DNA from: Propionibacteriaceae bacterium UBA6238 | GTDB taxonomy: Bacteria; Actinomycetota; Actinomycetes; Propionibacteriales; Propionibacteriaceae | NCBI GenBank assembly: GCA_002441465.1 | Contig: DJWE01000068.1 | Location: 1-32,552 of the forward strand | Direction: 5' to 3' | DNA: 32,552 nt | In this document: piece by piece, positions 31,321 to 32,552 of the stretch | How the letters are laid out: each line of letters opens with the position of its first letter | Numbering within the stretch: position 1 is the first letter of the stretch | Program-made: the position numbers and the translations under genes | The notes under the pieces: generated by a model | Told to the model about the DNA's origin: nothing | What the model saw: only the letters and a program-made list of their open reading frames with translations | The model's database searches: none

Positions 31321-31971
31321 TCAGCGTGGGGTTCCCCAGTCAGGGCGGGGATGGGTGCGGGCCATCCATTTCTGACTACGACCCAGGACTGCGGCGATCT
31401 CCGCCGATGTGACCCGGCTCCGCTGCAGCGACGCGATCAACGACCCGACCTCCTCGGGCGCCGCCCGCAGCAGGTCGTCGCGTTCCTCGCCGGTCAGGCG
31501 CCGCCACCGCGCCTTGACCGGTCTCGGCTCCGCCAGAGCCGCCTGGCGGTTCTCTAGCTCAACTAGGCGCGTGACGCGGCACTCGTCGCACAGCTTCCCC
31601 GGCACCGTCAGGATCGTGCCGCAACGGCCACACGGATGCGAACGACGCCGCGGCCGCCCCACTGACACGACCGCCAGCGACTCCTCATCGGCGATCCCGT
31701 GCCGATCCCGATACACCCGGACCGTGAGTTCGTGGGCACGGGCCAGATGGATACCGAGACTGGCGAACCGCTGCCCACACTCATGACACAAGACCCCCTC
31801 GGCGGTGCGATCCACCCTCCCCCACACCCCATGACCACTCGGATCCCCGACCCTCAGATCGTCAACGGTGGGCAGCCCCAGACCCCGGCGGACCCTCCTC
31901 GCGTGGAACACACACAGCGGATCAGCTGTCTCCGTCGTACACCCGAACGCCCCACACCGTGACATGCCCAT
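31321..31971 (-). CDS. Zinc-finger/HTH regulator (Ros/MucR-type finger plus zinc ribbon)
   Basis: A 216-aa protein built from small modules. Cys/His residues C6, C11, C20 and H23 form a first possible site. A Ros/MucR-like finger follows, C62-x2-C65-x9-H75-x4-H80 ('CHECGQRFASLGIHLARAHEL' in pattern, then 'YRDRHGI'), then a zinc ribbon (C114, C117, C128, C131), and a C-terminal helix-turn-helix 'VTSAEIAAVLGRSQKWMART' (about 177-196). MucR/Ros proteins bind AT-rich DNA, so this is likely a transcription regulator of the element. The start could also be the ATG at 31965 or 32001. Confidence 0.72.
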   Translation of the reverse strand: MGMSRCGAFGCTTETADPLCVFHARRVRRGLGLPTVDDLRVGDPSGHGVWGRVDRTAEGVLCHECGQRFASLGIHLARAHELTVRVYRDRHGIADEESLAVVSVGRPRRRSHPCGRCGTILTVPGKLCDECRVTRLVELENRQAALAEPRPVKARWRRLTGEERDDLLRAAPEEVGSLIASLQRSRVTSAEIAAVLGRSQKWMARTHPRPDWGTPR

Positions 31972-32080
31972 GAGACTAACCGCCCCAGCCTGCCGTCCCA
32001 CCCACGCTTGGCGTCACCGCCCACTGGCTCTGGATGTCGATCGGCGAGTAGTTGGCACCCTCGTTGTTCACTGGTGCGGT

Positions 32081-32130
32081 GCAGCGCCAGCGCTGCAGAT
32101 GAGGTAGAGTCATCTGTGACATCTATGTCA
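32081..32130 (+). promoter_or_regulatory. Two palindromes ahead of the excisionase/antitoxin-like gene
   Basis: GCAGCGC-CA-GCGCTGC (32081-32096) and TGACAT-CT-ATGTCA (32117-32130) are perfect palindromes flanking a possible -10 (TAGAGT, 32105-32110). They lie 28-77 bases before the ATG at 32158, in the divergent gap to the zinc-finger gene. Placement around a promoter is typical of operators for autoregulation or control by the divergent regulator. Confidence 0.6.
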
Positions 32131-32157
32131 GTTGTGACTTTCCGAGACGAGTTAGTG

Positions 32158-32552
32158 ATGCAGACCATTCCGACTTCCACTGTCCCCGACGCCCAGCTCG
32201 CAGCGCTGGCACAGTTCGCCGACAGCGCTGAAGTGGGCCCCGAGCTCCGCGATGTGCTGCTCAGCGTGAGTCGGTGCATCAGCGACGGCGTCGACCTGGC
32301 CGTCGTCGACAACGCGGCCATCCTGACTCCCAACCAGGTTGCCGAGCGTCTGGGGATGAGCCGGAGCCACCTGTACAAGCTTCTAGATCGAGGTGAGTTG
32401 ATGTCACATCGTGTCGGCCGAGATCGCCGTATTCGCCTAGCCGACCTCATTGCCTTCGAGACACAGCGCGATCACGACCGCCGCGAACTCGCTGAGCGTT
32501 TCGCCAACCAGCGTCAGACACGCACCGGCGCGATCAACGAGCTCGCCGACCT
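32158..32552 (+). CDS. Excisionase-/antitoxin-like HTH protein (partial, runs off the window)
   Basis: The frame is open from the ATG at 32158 to the end of the window (131 codons). After a helical N-terminus comes a MerR-type (HTH_17) winged-helix motif at about 56-101: 'LTPNQVAERLGMSRSHLYKLLDRGE' in pattern, then 'HRVGRDRRIRLADLIAFE'. The following helical stretch ('RELAERFANQRQ') is typical of antitoxins paired with a PIN-domain toxin, so a toxin gene may follow beyond the window; an excisionase is the other option. A GTG directly before the ATG is an alternative start. Confidence 0.8.
   Translation, partial: MQTIPTSTVPDAQLAALAQFADSAEVGPELRDVLLSVSRCISDGVDLAVVDNAAILTPNQVAERLGMSRSHLYKLLDRGELMSHRVGRDRRIRLADLIAFETQRDHDRRELAERFANQRQTRTGAINELAD

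Noticed and set aside
31258..31375. Small plus-strand frames downstream of 31250
   Set aside because: No ribosome-binding site or motif; lies in the gap and the 3' end of the zinc-finger gene.

Overview
The window is high-GC DNA from an actinobacterium (Actinomycetota; genus not resolved). The best overall reading is an integrative and conjugative element (ICE). Reasons: a tyrosine recombinase at the left, a decayed region of small and broken genes, a cargo island, and a SCO6880-type actinobacterial type IV secretion/conjugation operon on the minus strand with element-type regulators to its right. I recognised no rRNA, tRNA, CRISPR array, relaxase or replication initiator, so the element probably extends past the right edge.

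Layout. 0-0.4 kb: a small SRPBCC-like gene, probably host chromosome. 0.5-1.95 kb: tyrosine recombinase, translationally coupled to a 110-aa protein, with a 16-bp inverted repeat just upstream. 2.3-5.8 kb: a gene graveyard holding an IS1380-family transposase remnant, a frameshifted gene, two decayed relatives of the 110-aa integrase partner and a few intact very small genes (two Cys-rich, one hypothetical). 5.8-6.75 kb: a three-gene minus-strand operon of unknown function. 7.1-17.6 kb: a plus-strand cargo island. 17.9-29.1 kb: the minus-strand conjugation operon (VirB2-, VirB8-, VirB6-, SCO6880-, VirB4-, M23/VirB1- and VirD4-like proteins). 29.3-32.5 kb: a DUF3800 gene with a terminator, a sigma-like protein, a zinc-finger/HTH protein and a partial excisionase/antitoxin-like HTH gene behind two palindromes.

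The cargo island is the most interesting part. Three tightly coupled genes at 12.5-17.6 kb encode a sigma-70/ECF-like factor with an added N-terminal Cys-rich zinc module, a protein carrying the H-x3-C-x2-C signature of zinc-binding anti-sigma factors, and a 1051-aa helical-repeat (TPR-like) CHAT-fold caspase-like protease with His and Cys catalytic residues. Just upstream, four genes (NYN-domain nuclease-like; helical protein; membrane/coiled-coil protein; OmpA-like lipoprotein) each have the same bipartite promoter-like motif, GTGCATAA, 14-15 bases, then GCGTG. I saw no other exact GTGCATAA in the window on either strand. The fourth copy lies ahead of the lipoprotein gene that leads into the sigma operon.

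Working model (inference): the CHAT protease senses a trigger, cuts the anti-sigma factor and frees the sigma factor. The sigma factor then fires the GTGCATAA promoters, expressing the neighbouring membrane and nuclease proteins and its own operon. This would be a protease-gated, self-amplifying transcription switch analogous to the TPR-CHAT/Csx30/sigma arrangement of type III-E CRISPR (Craspase), but without any CRISPR component here.
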